Positions 28,748 through 36,561 of a DNA stretch of 43,923 nt are shown here, piece by piece. The translations under genes and the position numbers were made by a program. How positions within the stretch are numbered: position 1 is the first letter of the stretch; each line of letters begins with the position of its first letter. A model generated the notes under the pieces. It was not told the DNA's origin. It was given only the letters and a program-made list of their open reading frames with translations, and ran no database searches. Origin of the DNA: Halochromatium salexigens (GTDB taxonomy: Bacteria; Pseudomonadota; Gammaproteobacteria; Chromatiales; Chromatiaceae); assembly GCF_016653295.1 (NCBI RefSeq), contig NZ_NHSF01000041.1, positions 1-43,923 on the forward strand. Reading direction: 5' to 3'.

Positions 28748-29803
28748 ATGACGCGCTGCTCCCAAGGGTTGCGCGTGCTCTGTGGGGCGCTGTTCCTCGC
28801 AGGATTACTCGCTGGCTGCGAGCAGGCCGAGGACCCGCGCGTTCTGGTGCTGCGCGGCTCGACCATGGGCACGAACTACAGCGTGCAGATCGTCGAGCCG
28901 TCCGCCGCATTAGACCGCGATGCGCTGGCCGAGCAGATCAACGCGCGGTTGGCGGACATCACCACGCTGATGTCAACCTACCAGCCCGGCTCGGAACTTT
29001 CGCGCTTCAATAACGCCGACGTCACCGAATGGTTCTTGGTCTCGCCGGAGCTGGAGGCGGTAGTCGAGGCGGCGCAGGCGGTGAGCGAGGCGAGCGCCGG
29101 GGCCTTCGACGTCACCGTCGGGCCGTTGGTGAACCTCTGGGGGTTCGGGCCATCGCCGCGCATCGAGGATCTCCCGAGCGCGGGCGATATCCAGGCCGCA
29201 CGCGCCCGGGTCGGCTGGCGTCAGCTCGAGGTGCAGGCGCAGCCGCCGGCGTTGCGCAAGTCCCGACCCGATCTCTATGTCGACCTCTCCGCCATCGCCA
29301 AGGGCTACGCGGTTGATCAACTTGCGGGGTTGGTTGAGTCGCACGGTATCGTCGATTATCTCGTCGAGATTGGCGGCGAGCTGCGCGGGCGGGGGGTCAA
29401 CGGCCACGGCGAGCCCTGGCGGATCGCAATCGAACGCCCCGATGCGGGCCAGCGCGCGGTGTTCCAGGTCGTCGCCTTACGCGATCTCGGCATGGCGACC
29501 TCGGGCGATTACCGGAATTTCGTCGAGATTGATGGCCAGCGCTATTCGCATACCATCGATCCCGCCACCGGCCGGCCGGTGGGTCATCGGCTGGCTTCGG
29601 TGACGGTCCTGGCGGATGATTGCATGCAGGCCGACGCCTGGGCGACTGCGTTGTTGGTGCTCGGACCCGAGCGCGGCCTAGCGTTGGCCGAGCAGCGAGG
29701 GCTGGCGGCGTTATTCATCGAGCATGCGCGGGAAGCGGCCGATGGGGATGCATTCGTCACCCAGGCCACCGCTGCCTTTGGTGCCCTGAGCGTCTCGCAC
29801 TGA
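28748..29803 (+). CDS. apbE: ApbE-type FAD:protein FMN transferase, lipoprotein
   Basis: A 351-residue periplasmic enzyme that attaches FMN covalently to Thr or Ser of Rnf and Nqr subunits and other flavoproteins. The signal ends LAGLLAGC, a lipobox, so it is membrane-anchored. Family segments: RGSTMGTNYSVQIVEP, MSTYQPGSELSRFN, AGAFDVTVGPLVNLWGFGP, DLYVDLSAIAKGYAVDQLA, YLVEIGGELRGRG and ATSGDYRNFVEIDGQRYSHTIDPATGRPVGH, and the metal-binding DDCMQADAWATAL near the end. The ATG at 28748 puts the signal at the N-terminus; the frame is open upstream to 28559. It lies just upstream of lptF. Confidence 0.94.
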   Translation: MTRCSQGLRVLCGALFLAGLLAGCEQAEDPRVLVLRGSTMGTNYSVQIVEPSAALDRDALAEQINARLADITTLMSTYQPGSELSRFNNADVTEWFLVSPELEAVVEAAQAVSEASAGAFDVTVGPLVNLWGFGPSPRIEDLPSAGDIQAARARVGWRQLEVQAQPPALRKSRPDLYVDLSAIAKGYAVDQLAGLVESHGIVDYLVEIGGELRGRGVNGHGEPWRIAIERPDAGQRAVFQVVALRDLGMATSGDYRNFVEIDGQRYSHTIDPATGRPVGHRLASVTVLADDCMQADAWATALLVLGPERGLALAEQRGLAALFIEHAREAADGDAFVTQATAAFGALSVSH

Positions 29804-29888
29804 TGGCGCGCAACGCAGGCTGGACAGCGATTGTCGTCCCCCGATGGTGGCAACCCGTGGAGCGAGGAGTTCACACCAAGGGCTTACG

Positions 29889-30986
29889 GTGCTAGGCGTC
29901 GCCGACCGGTATCTGTTCGCCGAGATGACCAAGGTCTTCTCGGCCATCATCCTGACCTTGCTCATGATTATGGTCAGCATGCTCCTGCTGCGCACCCTCG
30001 AGGACGTCAACCTGGGGGCTCTCGGCAGTGACGCCGTGCTACGCTTCCTCGGCCTGCAAGTGCTTCGCGACACCGCGCGCTTGCTACCGCCGGCATTCTT
30101 CATCGCCGCCCTCGTCACCCTCGGCCGCCTCGCCCGCGATAGCGAGCTGATTGCCTTTCGTGCCTGCGGCTTCGGACCGGCGCGGCTCTACCGCGCCTTT
30201 CTCCTGTTCGCGGTGCCACTGTCCCTGGTCACGGGCTGGTTTGCCTTGGTCGGCCAACCCTACGCCTCGCTGCACATCCAGATGATCGAAGACACCAAGG
30301 GTGAGCGATCCACACAGGTCGCCGGCCTGCGCGCTGGACGCTTTTACCAGCAGGATGATGGCAACATCACCTTCTATGCCGCCAGCATCGACGACAGCAA
30401 TCGCTTCGAGGGGATCTTTATCCAGGATCGCCGCGCCGATCCACCGCGCCTCATCATCAGCAGCCGAGGCGTCTATCAGCGTGACCGCAACACCGGCGAA
30501 CAGCGCGTCATCCTTGAAGAAGGGCGCCGCTATGACGGCAACCCTGGGAGCGCCGACTATAGCCTAGCCGAATTCGATCGCTACACTTACTTTCTCGCGC
30601 CCGAGAGCGAGACCGAGGTCGAGCGCCGACGCCGGGCCGCGCTGCCGACGCGTGAACTCATTGGCTCGGATTCACTGCTCGACCGCGCCGAGCTTGGACA
30701 TCGCCTCGCGGCTCCAGTCGCGATCTACACCCTCGCGCTACTCGCAATTCCGCTCACCACGCTTTCACCACGACAACGCGGTACTGGGCGACTGATGCTC
30801 GCGTTCTTAACCTATTTCGCGTTCTTCAATCTGCAACATCTCGCCGAGAACTGGCTCGAGACGGGGGTAACCCCAACCTGGATGGGTGTGCTTTGGTATC
30901 AGCTCGCGATTTTGCTATTGGTCTATCTCAGTCTAGCGTCCAGCTCCTTCCAGGTTCGCCAGTTACTCGGCCGCTTACGGCGATAA
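29889..30986 (+). CDS. lptF: LPS export ABC transporter permease LptF
   Basis: A 365-residue LptF/LptG-family permease. With LptG and LptB2 it pulls lipopolysaccharide out of the inner membrane and passes it to LptC. Three N-terminal spans (FSAIILTLLMIMVSMLLL; FFIAALVTLGRLARDSELIAFRACGFGPARL with the coupling motif; FLLFAVPLSLVTGWFALV), a periplasmic beta-jellyroll from about 130 to 255 and three C-terminal spans. GTG at 29889 gives the typical VADRYLFAEMTKVF start and has AAGG upstream; ATG at 29844 is an alternative. LptF rather than LptG is likely by the N-terminus. The usual downstream partner lptG does not follow. Confidence 0.9.
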   Translation: MLGVADRYLFAEMTKVFSAIILTLLMIMVSMLLLRTLEDVNLGALGSDAVLRFLGLQVLRDTARLLPPAFFIAALVTLGRLARDSELIAFRACGFGPARLYRAFLLFAVPLSLVTGWFALVGQPYASLHIQMIEDTKGERSTQVAGLRAGRFYQQDDGNITFYAASIDDSNRFEGIFIQDRRADPPRLIISSRGVYQRDRNTGEQRVILEEGRRYDGNPGSADYSLAEFDRYTYFLAPESETEVERRRRAALPTRELIGSDSLLDRAELGHRLAAPVAIYTLALLAIPLTTLSPRQRGTGRLMLAFLTYFAFFNLQHLAENWLETGVTPTWMGVLWYQLAILLLVYLSLASSSFQVRQLLGRLRR

Positions 30987-31080
30987 GGCCTATTGTCGGG
31001 AGCCGCCTGAACAAAACTTGGTCGAGTAGACCTTCGTCACCACCTTTCGCATAGACGTCCAACAGGTTTGTATGTCCGTT

Positions 31081-31099
31081 GGCGATGATCGCCGTTTTA
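31081..31099 (+). terminator. small hairpin with T-run after lptF
   Basis: GGCGATGATCGCC, a near-perfect palindrome with a small loop, is followed by GTTTT. It may end the lptF transcript. The stem is short. Confidence 0.4.
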
Positions 31100-31142
31100 A
31101 GATGCGACATGAACAGACATGGTTAATGTTAGGGTCGTTGCC

Positions 31143-31213
31143 GGGTCGCCGCGTGAGATTACTCCCCCGCGGCTCCCACAGATCCGGACATGCCCAATTC
31201 GGGCATCCGGCTC
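31143..31213 (-). ncRNA. group II intron domains V and VI
   Basis: Positions 31213-31180 on the minus strand form a 34-nt hairpin starting GAGCCGGATG and ending CCGGATCT, with the catalytic-triad-like AGC near its base and a GAAT loop; this is the size and shape of domain V. Directly after it, GCCGCG pairs with CGCGGC across a 14-nt inner part, which fits domain VI with its branch A. Confidence 0.82.
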
Positions 31214-31230
31214 CTCGATCTAGACATTCG

Positions 31231-32559
31231 CTACGTGGCATAGATGCTATGAACCACACGCGCGGGCGGGAGTGGGTAGCGCTTGGCGAGGCGTGCAAAG
31301 GCCGCCCAATTCAGGCGGGTCGCCCGAGAGCGACGGTTGAGCCACTTGCGCCAGAGACGTCGCACCTCGTGCCGGAATCGGGACAGCGCACGCGCATTGC
31401 CCGTGATCCCATAGTAGGCATCGTGACCCCTGAGCTTGCGACTCAGCACCTGCTGTTGCTCCGCCACCGGTCGGTGACGGTTGCGTCGGCACCACTGCCC
31501 GATCTGCCGCAGAGCGCGGCTGAAGCGGGTCTTGGCCGTCTTGCGTTGCACGACCCAGCGCCCCTTCCGGGAGCGCCCCCAATAGTGGGTAAAGCCGAGT
31601 AGGTCGAAGCTGCGCTCACGTTGTGCACGCGGCTCCTGTCCTGCCCTCGGCGGACTGCGAAAGTCCACCAGTCGGGTCTTCTCGGGGTGCAGGGTCAACC
31701 CAAAGCGCGCTAGGCGCTTGGGCAGCACCTCCAACACCCGTTGAGCGTCGTCTTCTCGCTCAAAGGCCAAGGTCGCATCATCGGCAAACCGGATCAAAAA
31801 GGCCCGGCCACGCAGACGCGGTTTGACCTCGCGCTCGAACCAGGAATCGAGCACCTCGTGCAGGTAGAGATTGGACGCCAGTGGGCTGATCACAGCCCCC
31901 TGCGGGCTGCCCCGCTCGGGATAGCTGATCACCCCTTCGTCCATGACCCCGGCATGCATCCACTTGCCCAGTACGCGGCGGATCACGCCGTCACGCACCC
32001 GTTGGTCGAGAAAGGCGTTGAGATGGGTCCTTTCCAAGCTGCCAAAGAAGTCCTGGATGTCGAGATCGATCACCCAACCGCCGCCGATGTCCATGAGCCC
32101 CTGCCAGAGCGCTTGCAGCGCTTGGTGGGCACTGCGACCGGGCCGAAAGCCGTAGGAGCAGTCGAGAAAGTCCTGCTCGTAGATCGGCTCCAGCACCATC
32201 AGCACCGCGCGCTGGAGCACTTTGTCTTCCAGGGTGGTGATGCCAATGGGGCGGGTCTTCTTGGTGCCGTCCTTGGGGATGTGGACACGTCTGACCGGTG
32301 GCGCCCGGTAGCGTCCGCTCTTGAACCGTTCGAGCAGGTCGCTCAGGTTCGCCTGCAGATCGGCTTCGTACGCTTCGGCGGTGACGCCATCCACCCCAAC
32401 CGCGCCGTCTTTGCGCGTACGCCGGTAAGCCTCTTCCAGCCACATCAGGTCGATGTGGTGCGCCAGCGTGGTGAGCACCATCTCGGGTGCCTCGCTCGCC
32501 AAGTTCGCGAGCTTCTGTTGTTTCGTGGAGATGATCTCGCGCTCCGATGTTCGCGTCAT
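31231..32559 (-). CDS. ltrA: group II intron reverse transcriptase/maturase
   Basis: A 442-residue LtrA-type maturase that helps the intron RNA fold and reverse-transcribes it into new sites. RT blocks in order: DGAVGVDGVT (RT1), RRVHIPKDGTKKTRPIGITTLEDKVLQRAV (RT2), SYGFRPGRSAHQAL (RT3), VIDLDIQDFFGSL (RT4 with a catalytic Asp), GSPQGAVISPLASNLYLHEVLD, and FLIRFADDATLAF (RT5; the usual YADD is FADD here), then LHPEKTRLVDF and the DLLGFTHYWG block. The C-terminus is the maturase X region; no H-N-H endonuclease domain is visible. GGAGG is 6 nt before the ATG at 32559, so the longer frame to 32637 is rejected. Confidence 0.93.
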   Translation of the reverse strand: MTRTSEREIISTKQQKLANLASEAPEMVLTTLAHHIDLMWLEEAYRRTRKDGAVGVDGVTAEAYEADLQANLSDLLERFKSGRYRAPPVRRVHIPKDGTKKTRPIGITTLEDKVLQRAVLMVLEPIYEQDFLDCSYGFRPGRSAHQALQALWQGLMDIGGGWVIDLDIQDFFGSLERTHLNAFLDQRVRDGVIRRVLGKWMHAGVMDEGVISYPERGSPQGAVISPLASNLYLHEVLDSWFEREVKPRLRGRAFLIRFADDATLAFEREDDAQRVLEVLPKRLARFGLTLHPEKTRLVDFRSPPRAGQEPRAQRERSFDLLGFTHYWGRSRKGRWVVQRKTAKTRFSRALRQIGQWCRRNRHRPVAEQQQVLSRKLRGHDAYYGITGNARALSRFRHEVRRLWRKWLNRRSRATRLNWAAFARLAKRYPLPPARVVHSIYAT

Positions 32560-33087
32560 CTTGCCCTCCAGAAGGTGTGTAGACCGACCGGCCGCTTCCC
32601 TCAGACGGGTCCGCTGGGGTGCGTTCCCCGCCGTCATCAGTACTATCAGCCGGCTCCGATTGCTCAGCCGTCATCGCGCCGCACTTCGTTGCCTTCGCTT
32701 GGCGCTACCTCGTCGTCGGTCCTGTTCGCGACCGTCGGCCGGACCGGCTCCGACGGTGATCTGGGCGTCTTATTCCGCGGTGCCCGCACCGCGTCTCTCA
32801 ACGAGGAACGGCTGAGCCCTCCCAGGTTCCTGGGTGACCCTTGCGACCATGCCCTGCTCTCAGACCCCGGTGGAGTGATCGCGCCAGGCCACGTTCGGCG
32901 CCATCACTGCTGCCTTCCGCCTTTTGAACAACGTCGGCTCCACTTTCGCTTCTTTCGAGGCTCCATCACACGGCCTAGCCGCCCCCTGTGTACGCTTCGC
33001 AGGCGGGGTCGCCCCCGCACCACGCAACACTCGGTTCCGGTGGATGGCCAGTCCTTGCCGGTTCGGGACTCTCACCCGACGGGTCAC
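32560..33087 (-). ncRNA. group II intron 5' region (domains I-III)
   Basis: About 530 bases between the intron 5' end and the maturase start. It is GC-rich with many short self-complementary segments (for example CCCGTCGGG at the start and GGTGAGAGTCCCGAACCGGC following). No protein is encoded on the minus strand; a long plus-strand frame here is only the antisense shadow of the intron. Confidence 0.6.
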
Positions 33088-33112
33088 TACAAAAGGTTTC
33101 CGATCGCTCAAG

Positions 33113-33164
33113 TCATTTGGCGTTCTTCCCCCTCTTCCAGGCTTTGCCTGGCGCAATCAAATGA
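33113..33164. repeat. nested inverted repeat upstream of parA
   Basis: Outer arms TCATTTG (33113-33119) and CAAATGA (33158-33164), then GCG and CGC, and a perfect inner stem CCAGGC-TTT-GCCTGG (33137-33151). It lies between the intron 5' end and parA and may be a terminator, recombination site or operator. Confidence 0.45.
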
Positions 33165-33216
33165 CAGCATGAAGCAATGAAGCTATTATCACATGAGCAT
33201 CCCCTGGAGACGGCTC

Positions 33217-33855
33217 ATGGCAAACGTTATCTCAGTGCTGAACCCCAAAGGAGGGGCTGGCAAAACCACTCTGGCGATTCATCTCGCCCGCGCGTTGCAT
33301 CTCGACAACAACAAGGTGCTGCTGGTGGATTCTGACCGTCAGGGCAGTGCAAGGGACTGGAACGAAGCCGGTGATGGTCGCAGCGGTTTTCCCGTGGTCG
33401 GCCTTGATCGTCCGACAATCGAGAAAGAACTGGTGTCACTCGCTGAAGGCTACGACTGGGTTGTCATCGATGGTGCCGCTAAGCTTGAGAAGATGATCGC
33501 CAGTGCTGTTAAGGCGTCTGATCTTGTACTGATCCCCGTCCAGCCTTCTCCGCTCGATATCTGGGCTTGCGACAGTCTCGTAGAGATGATCCAGGCGCGG
33601 CAACAGGTCACAGATGGTATTCCCTCCGCCGCGTTTGTCGTCTCGCGTGCAAAGAAGGGAACCGTTCTTGCGCGAGAAGTCGCCGATGCCGTCCGCGACT
33701 ATGAATTTCCGATTCTGCACGGATCGATTCACGACCGGACGATTTTCGCCAAGTCGATGATCGATGGTGCAACCGTGCTCGATGATGAGCCCGAGGGGGC
33801 GGCAGCCTTCGAGATTCGTCATTTGCTCAAACAAATCATGGAGGCGTTTGCATGA
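33217..33855 (+). CDS. parA: ParA-type partition ATPase (short form)
   Basis: A 212-residue ParA/MinD-superfamily ATPase for plasmid segregation. The deviant Walker A motif KGGAGKTT is at residues 10-17, followed by VLLVDSDRQGSARDW (A') and DWVVIDGAAKLEKM (B). It lacks the N-terminal helix-turn-helix of long ParA proteins, so it is the type Ib kind, whose partner is a small ribbon-helix-helix protein. The frame is open back to 33193, but ATG at 33217 has GGAGA 6 nt upstream and gives the normal MANVISVLNPKGG start. It overlaps the next gene by ATGA. Confidence 0.94.
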   Translation: MANVISVLNPKGGAGKTTLAIHLARALHLDNNKVLLVDSDRQGSARDWNEAGDGRSGFPVVGLDRPTIEKELVSLAEGYDWVVIDGAAKLEKMIASAVKASDLVLIPVQPSPLDIWACDSLVEMIQARQQVTDGIPSAAFVVSRAKKGTVLAREVADAVRDYEFPILHGSIHDRTIFAKSMIDGATVLDDEPEGAAAFEIRHLLKQIMEAFA

Positions 33856-34082
33856 CTGCGAAGCGTTTGTCCGTTAAGAAGCGTGAAGTCGGACACCGTG
33901 CCCCGGATACACAAAAACTGACAAACCTCGTCACTGAGGATGACAAGGTTCGGCTCAATGTCGAAATGGCAAAGGCTAAACGCCAAGCACTGAAGGCGCG
34001 GGCTGTGATGGAGGGAACGACTATCCACCAACTTGTGAACCGACTGATCGACGAGTATCTGTCCGAAAAGCAGGACGAGTAG
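33852..34082 (+). CDS. ParG-like ribbon-helix-helix partition protein
   Basis: A 76-residue DNA-binding protein. The N-terminal half is basic and flexible (KRLSVKKREVGHRAPDT); residues 30-70 form a strand and two helices (DDKVRLNVEMAKAKRQALKA and TTIHQLVNRLIDEYLSE), the ribbon-helix-helix pattern. In type Ib partition loci this protein binds the centromere, represses the operon and contacts ParA through its flexible arm. Its ATG overlaps the parA stop, confirming the pair. Confidence 0.88.
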   Translation: MTAKRLSVKKREVGHRAPDTQKLTNLVTEDDKVRLNVEMAKAKRQALKARAVMEGTTIHQLVNRLIDEYLSEKQDE

Positions 34083-34397
34083 ACCTACAGCGAGCGCCTA
34101 GCCAGTCCTTCAAATGATCTTTATTTCAAAGATTCAGATTGTCATTTTCTCATTTGATACTTTGAGTAAGCAACATAGAAGGCTGTTCAGGTTAGTTGCG
34201 CGACAGATGAATATCTTCGTTAGCTGATCGTCGTTTCTCGCTTCGACGCATTTCTGCAATCTTCATTTTATCATTACTTCAAATTATCATTGCTTCATCT
34301 TCGCGCTTGCGGCTCGCGGATATTCGGGGTTTTACACACCCTCGAAGCCGAATCCGTAGGTTCTGTGTTCCCGTGAGACAGGCTCCTGACCGCATTG
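34083..34397. other. AT-rich non-coding stretch after parA-parG with repeats
   Basis: No gene. The sequence is distinctly AT-rich from 34110 to 34300. It holds TCATTACTTCA (34271-34281) and TCATTGCTTCA (34287-34297), complements of TGAAG-Y-AATGA, as well as several further TCATTTT-like units. It lies between two genes that converge on it. Confidence 0.5.
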
Positions 34398-35420
34398 CTA
34401 ACGAGCGGGTCCGCGCCTCTCGTACCAGCTCTGGCAAAACTTGACGAAGTGGCGAGCCGGGTATTTTGGCTCGATCTCGTTCTCAGTAAGCCACTCCCGC
34501 CACTGCGCTTCAAGAAAGTAGACATCCCAGCCAGGAGCGACTTTTTTGGCATCCTCGTAGACTTGCGTATGCAGACGACCGGACCACGGTTCCGAAGGAG
34601 ACAAAGAAGACTGATTCCGGTTGTGGAAGGTCACAACATCGGCGTCCGCCTCCAGAGCGAGTGTGTAGTCGGGCAGAGGATTTTCCTCGACCATTTCACG
34701 AATCGCACGGCGAAACTCCCTGGATGAAGACCTTGAACCGCTTTTATGGTGCAACACCGCAATTGAAACACTCCAGGTACCCTGGTGGCCACAATGCTTA
34801 CGAGCTAGCTCATAGACGCGCCGTTGGATTGGTTTACGCAGACGAAAGTAGTTCTTGTGCAGGGTCAGAACCTTGGATCGCTCCCGGAGCGCATCGATGA
34901 TCATGTCTGAGAGCGTGATGCGCAGCTTGCGTGGCTTGTTCGTTTTCTCGTCCGTCTCCAGTTCAGCTCCATCGATGATCCCCATCCACACGTCTTTTTT
35001 GGTGCCATTGGCGATGACGTTCGTCCGGTATCGCGTGCCGTCGATACGATCGAGACTGTCGCACAGCGCCTGATAATCCCGCCCCCCTGTACCACGACCG
35101 GTGAACAGGAAGAACGCGTAGGGATCGATTTCGACCTGCTTGGGGATCTCCTCGTCCTCTTTGATACTCGAGATCAAGTGGCTGATGGCGTAGATGATCA
35201 GATCTTTGTCGTAGATCGTCGGCAGCCCCTTAAGGCTTGGCCGGAACTCAATCCATTTGTCGTTGTGCTCGTAGCGCCTGGGTTTCAGGTCAGGCTTCTT
35301 GGAGAGGGAGTAGAACGGGTGTTCCATGGAAGCCATGTCGTCCTTGAGGATGACATCCGTGACATCGCAGACGAACAACGGTCCTTGCGGATACTTCTGC
35401 GGCTTGAGCTGTGCAGCCAT
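34398..35420 (-). CDS. repA: plasmid replication initiator, RepA (RPA family)
   Basis: A 340-residue initiator of the replication initiator protein A family. Family blocks: GPLFVCDVTDVILKDDMASMEHPFYSLSKKPD, RRYEHNDKWIEFRPSLKGLPTIYDKDLIIYAISHL, FFLFTGRGTGGRDYQALCDSLDRIDGTRYRTNV and RKPIQRRVYELARKHCG. It binds iterons and opens the origin. Start: ATG at 35420, with GGGAGA 7 nt upstream; the frame runs back to 35579, but that part consists of iteron DNA. The first iteron is 31 nt upstream of the start, so the protein probably represses its own gene. It reads away from the origin. Confidence 0.9.
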   Translation of the reverse strand: MAAQLKPQKYPQGPLFVCDVTDVILKDDMASMEHPFYSLSKKPDLKPRRYEHNDKWIEFRPSLKGLPTIYDKDLIIYAISHLISSIKEDEEIPKQVEIDPYAFFLFTGRGTGGRDYQALCDSLDRIDGTRYRTNVIANGTKKDVWMGIIDGAELETDEKTNKPRKLRITLSDMIIDALRERSKVLTLHKNYFRLRKPIQRRVYELARKHCGHQGTWSVSIAVLHHKSGSRSSSREFRRAIREMVEENPLPDYTLALEADADVVTFHNRNQSSLSPSEPWSGRLHTQVYEDAKKVAPGWDVYFLEAQWREWLTENEIEPKYPARHFVKFCQSWYERRGPAR

Positions 35421-35652
35421 CTTGCTTCTCCCTGACGTGTGTCTAACTGTTCGGGAAACACCCACACTCCTGCCTATCCTGTCAGGAGATAGCTGAACAG
35501 GCAAACACTTTCTCGGGAAACACCCACACTCGTGCTTTGAACAGGCGTTCGTACCCTCCAGCTCCTTTGTGTGTGCCAAGCCTGTGGAAAGATTCGGGAA
35601 ACACCCACGCTTTCTCGGGAAACACCCACGCTTTCTCGGGAAACACCCACAC

Positions 35653-35740
35653 CCACTTTTTTTTTCTTTTTATTTTCAGTAAGTTAAAGCTGATTTTCAG
35701 CCCTTAACACTATCTCTTAACCATATATAACTCAGGGGGG
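35653..35740. other. AT-rich unwinding region of the origin
   Basis: After the last tandem iteron comes a long T-run, then TTTTTATTTTCAG, TAAGTTAAAG, GATTTTCAG and CCATATATAA. This is the AT-rich stretch expected to melt first in an iteron origin. Confidence 0.7.
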
Positions 35741-35773
35741 TGTGGATAACTTTGTGGATAAATCTGTGGATAA
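35741..35773. promoter_or_regulatory. three DnaA boxes at 12-bp spacing
   Basis: TGTGGATAA, the complement of the consensus DnaA box TTATCCACA, occurs exactly at 35741, 35753 and 35765. The even 12-bp spacing and the position between the AT-rich region and the last iteron fit host DnaA loading at a plasmid origin. Confidence 0.9.
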
Positions 35774-36010
35774 CTCGAGAAACTTATTGAAAAACAGACG
35801 CATAAACAAAGAAAGTGAAATCTTCAGTCCTAGTAGCCACAGAACACTCTCCCTGGAAGACACAAGGAGGGTCTATCAGCTTAGGAAGGGGGAGGTTCAT
35901 CAAGGATTTATGCCATCCTTCACCCCCATCTGTCCCTCGATGGTCCCCAAGACGAAGAGAAGAGCTTTTGAAGGGGGGAGTGTGGGTCAAGTGTCGGGAA
36001 ACACCCACAA

Positions 36011-36561
36011 CCGCTTGCGTAGACGCACGATCGTCGAGGAGCTTGTGCGAGCGAACGTCGCTCACCAGCGAGCAGGACAGGCCATCACCACTATCACCAT
36101 CGCCAGCACCAGTCCGGTACAACGCGGCGTCCACGAACGCTCTGACCTCACCTTGACGGAACAGAACCCTGTAGCAACCAGGAGCCACACCATGGAGCCT
36201 GGTTTGGTCATCCTCTGACCCTTGAGCAGGGTTGATCGAGTACAGGGATGGTGAGGAACTTGAGCGAGCCGGCTGCCATGGACCCCTAGCCGTGGCCCGA
36301 TCAGACTCCGGTCAAGGTCAGATCAGGGCCTCTCCCAGGGCGTGGGTGTTCCTCACCATCCCATCACCCATCAACGTCGGCGCTGGCCTGCAGGCAACCG
36401 TCTCATCCCCCTGATCATCGCCGCCGATGCTTGTTTTCGACGCTCAACGGTTCACTGCGCTTGAAATCAGAGGCGATCTCAGAAAGGATACCGGGTCAAT
36501 CAACGGGCCATTAAACACACTCATGGCTGTCAACCCCTAAACACCTCATTGAGGATGCCTT
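36011..36561. other. non-coding stretch between oriV and the H-NS-like gene
   Basis: No convincing gene in 550 bases. It holds the long inverted repeat listed separately. GAGGA near 36551 is the ribosome binding site of the next gene. Confidence 0.5.
36245..36362. repeat. 15-bp perfect inverted repeat
   Basis: GGGATGGTGAGGAAC (36245-36259) and GTTCCTCACCATCCC (36348-36362) are exact complements enclosing 88 bases, which themselves contain GCCATGG/CCGTGGC and GATCAG repeats. It could be a folded RNA, a single-strand origin or an oriT-like element. No relaxase gene is in the window. Confidence 0.6.

Larger units (their letters stand above)
31135..33087 (-). mobile_element. group II intron with maturase ORF
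   Basis: A retroelement of about 1.95 kb. The reverse transcriptase ORF lies between a structured 5' part and an unmistakable domain V. The likely 5' end is GTGACCCGTCGGG at 33087 (minus strand), close to the GUGYG-type intron start; the 5' leader to 32560 is GC-rich and non-coding. The 3' end follows domain VI near 31135-31145 and is approximate. The flanks show no clear target duplication, as expected for introns. It separates the chromosomal lptF from the plasmid-type genes. Confidence 0.8.
33169..34298. repeat. candidate partition-site repeats flanking parA-parG
   Basis: The 12-mer ATGAAGCAATGA stands at 33169-33180, just before parA, and in the opposite direction at 34287-34298, after parG. 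A one-mismatch copy is at 34271-34281. Repeats placed beside a parA-RHH pair are the usual form of a plasmid centromere, so these are candidate parS elements. Confidence 0.5.
35424..36010. other. plasmid origin of replication (oriV)
   Basis: A full iteron origin: repA promoter side, five iterons, AT-rich melt region, three DnaA boxes and a sixth iteron, within about 590 bases. An open frame crossing 35742-36218 is not considered a gene because it runs through the DnaA boxes and an iteron. Confidence 0.85.
35451..36010 (+). repeat. six origin iterons, consensus TCGGGAAACACCCACRC
   Basis: Exact or nearly exact 17-mers start at 35451, 35513, 35594, 35615, 35636 and 35994. Copies 3, 4 and 5 are spaced 21 bp, two helical turns, in tandem; copies 1 and 2 lie next to the repA start, and the sixth lies on the far side of the DnaA boxes and ends AA in place of RC. 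Confidence 0.92.

Noticed and set aside
30928-31110. 60-codon minus-strand frame after lptF
   Set aside because: It overlaps the end of lptF, has no known relatives by eye and may be only a remnant of the sequence next to the intron.
31231-32559. Retron-type or defence reverse transcriptase
   Set aside because: Domain V/VI RNA follows and the maturase region is present, so it is a group II intron protein.
31741-33180. 479-codon plus-strand frame
   Set aside because: It is antisense to the group II intron maturase and its 5' RNA region; composition is that of a shadow frame.
35451-35652. Regular short repeats that look like a CRISPR array
   Set aside because: Units are 17 bp with 4-bp or irregular gaps, no spacers of even size and no cas genes; they are iterons by the initiator beside them.
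35742-36218. 158-codon frame on the plus strand across the origin
   Set aside because: It starts inside the DnaA boxes, passes through an iteron and has no protein-like features.
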